A DNA stretch of 6,260 bases, from NCBI GenBank assembly GCA_903922535.1, contig CAIXUF010000586.1:1-6260 (forward strand), written 5' to 3'. The number at the start of each line of letters is the position of its first letter. The first letter of the stretch is position 1. Source of the DNA: Candidatus Hydrogenedentota bacterium (lineage in GTDB: Bacteria; Hydrogenedentota; Hydrogenedentia; Hydrogenedentiales; CAITNO01). The notes below the pieces were generated by a model. That model had not been told where the DNA came from and did not search any database. It saw nothing but the letters and a program-made list of their open reading frames with translations. Below are positions 5,488-6,260 of this stretch, one piece after another. A program made the position numbers and the translations under genes.

Positions 5488-6260
5488 ATGCCTCACAAAA
5501 GCCTAATCGGTGGCGCTCCAATGCTCGGGGACATTCTTCTCTCGATATTTTGCATCTTTGTCAGCGCCCATGCCCCGGCCCAGCAATGCCCGGGCGTTCC
5601 CTGGCCGGCCGTGGACGGGCTGGGTCGGTCCCTTCCGCTCTCTGATGAAGTGGGGCCGCCCAGAACAGACCGCTTCGTCGGCATCTTCTATTTTCTCTGG
5701 TTGGGGCAGTCTCCCCCGGTGGAAAACGGCCCTTATGACATATCCAGGATTCTCGCCGCCGATCCAAACGCCCTGGAGAAGCCCAATTCCCCGCTCTGGG
5801 GCCCCGAAGGCGCGATGCATTTCTGGGGAGAACCGCTCTTTGGTTATTACCAGTCCACGGACCCCTGGGTGCTTCGCCGGCATGCACGCCTGTTGGCCGA
5901 TGCCGGGGTGGACACCCTCATATTCGACACGACCAACGGACTCAGCTACCGGAAGGTGTATATGGCCCTGTGCGGGGTCTTCGCCCAGGTGCGCAAAGAC
6001 GGCGGACAGACCCCGCAAATCGCGTTCATGGTGAACACCGCGGCCGCGAGCACCGCCCAGCAACTCTATGATGACCTTTACAAGCCCGGACTCTTCCCGG
6101 AACTGTGGTTCTACTGGGAGGGAAAACCCCTTCTGATTTGCGATCCCGCCCTGGCAAGTGATGAACTCAAGAACTTCTTCACCCTGCGCAGGGCGCAGTG
6201 GCCCACGGACATGAAGAACACCTCCTATGCATGGCATTGGGAGGCGACCTGTCCGCAACC
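5488..6260 (+). CDS. Secreted GH71/GH99-like TIM-barrel protein, N-terminal part (3' end outside window)
   Basis: This frame stays open from ATG 5488 to the window edge (257 codons, no stop). Residues 1-31 look like a signal peptide: a basic start with K4, hydrophobic ILLSIFCIFV at 16-25, then A-H-A-P-A before Q32. The mature part begins a (beta/alpha) barrel: DRFVGIFYFLWLG (61-73) as the first strand, HFWGEPLFGYYQSTDPWV (111-128), the helix and strand RRHARLLADAGVDTLIFDTTN (130-150), then TPQIAFMVN and PGLFPELWFYWEGKPLLIC as later strands. The 'W-G-E-P, then R-H-A-x-x-L-x-x-A-G-V-D, then I-F-D' layout matches proteins usually described as glycoside hydrolase family 71/99-like, which act on secreted or cell-surface glycans. 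The catalytic residues probably lie partly beyond the window, so activity is unproven. The gene is divergent from the toroid protein gene, sharing a 154-bp gap. The long minus-strand frame over the same bases is an antisense shadow. Confidence 0.85.
   Translation, partial: MPHKSLIGGAPMLGDILLSIFCIFVSAHAPAQQCPGVPWPAVDGLGRSLPLSDEVGPPRTDRFVGIFYFLWLGQSPPVENGPYDISRILAADPNALEKPNSPLWGPEGAMHFWGEPLFGYYQSTDPWVLRRHARLLADAGVDTLIFDTTNGLSYRKVYMALCGVFAQVRKDGGQTPQIAFMVNTAAASTAQQLYDDLYKPGLFPELWFYWEGKPLLICDPALASDELKNFFTLRRAQWPTDMKNTSYAWHWEATCPQ

Noticed and set aside
5503..6258. 251-codon minus-strand open frame at the right edge
   Set aside because: It is antisense to the plus-strand GH71/99-like frame, which has a signal peptide, a ribosome binding site and barrel motifs and stays open to the edge.

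Overview
This is a GC-rich, gene-dense bacterial window. Long antisense frames shadow the real genes. Two things suggest a free-living environmental bacterium of the planctomycete, Hydrogenedentota or other PVC-like type: secreted glycosidase-like proteins next to a ThuA-domain fragment, and a 'CTCTGCGT' intergenic repeat. The lineage is inference only; no rRNA or other marker gene is present.

Layout, left to right. (1) 1-259, plus strand: the 3' end of a RimI-like GNAT acetyltransferase. (2) 321-2194, minus strand: a two-gene unit. A MEMO-family protein with an N-terminal signal peptide overlaps by 19 nt a downstream AMMECR1-domain protein. These are the B and A parts of the 'AmmeMemoRadiSam' set; the usual radical SAM partner is not in the window. 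(3) 2195-2472: non-coding, with several competing inverted repeats. (4) 2473-2931, plus strand: the C-terminal two-thirds of a ThuA-like domain, with no recognisable N-terminus, probably a truncated gene. (5) 2932-3169: intergenic, with a degenerate CTCTGCGT repeat and a strong ribosome binding site for the next gene. (6) 3170-3787, plus strand: wrbA, an FMN-dependent NAD(P)H:quinone oxidoreductase. (7) 3828-5333, minus strand: a secreted protein that looks like an (alpha/alpha) toroid glycosidase-type enzyme. (8) 5334-5487: a divergent promoter region with a GC hairpin and a possible extended -10 box. (9) 5488-6260, plus strand: the N-terminal part of a secreted GH71/GH99-like TIM-barrel protein that is open to the window edge.

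How the genes work together. The two divergent secreted proteins at the right probably form a small glycan-degradation module, and the ThuA fragment fits the same carbohydrate theme. The MEMO-AMMECR1 pair is translationally linked. Its MEMO member is unusual: it carries an export signal and has lost several family metal-site residues while the fold signature remains. That is the best candidate here for something undescribed. I found no complete novel multi-gene system, CRISPR array, tRNA, rRNA or insertion sequence.
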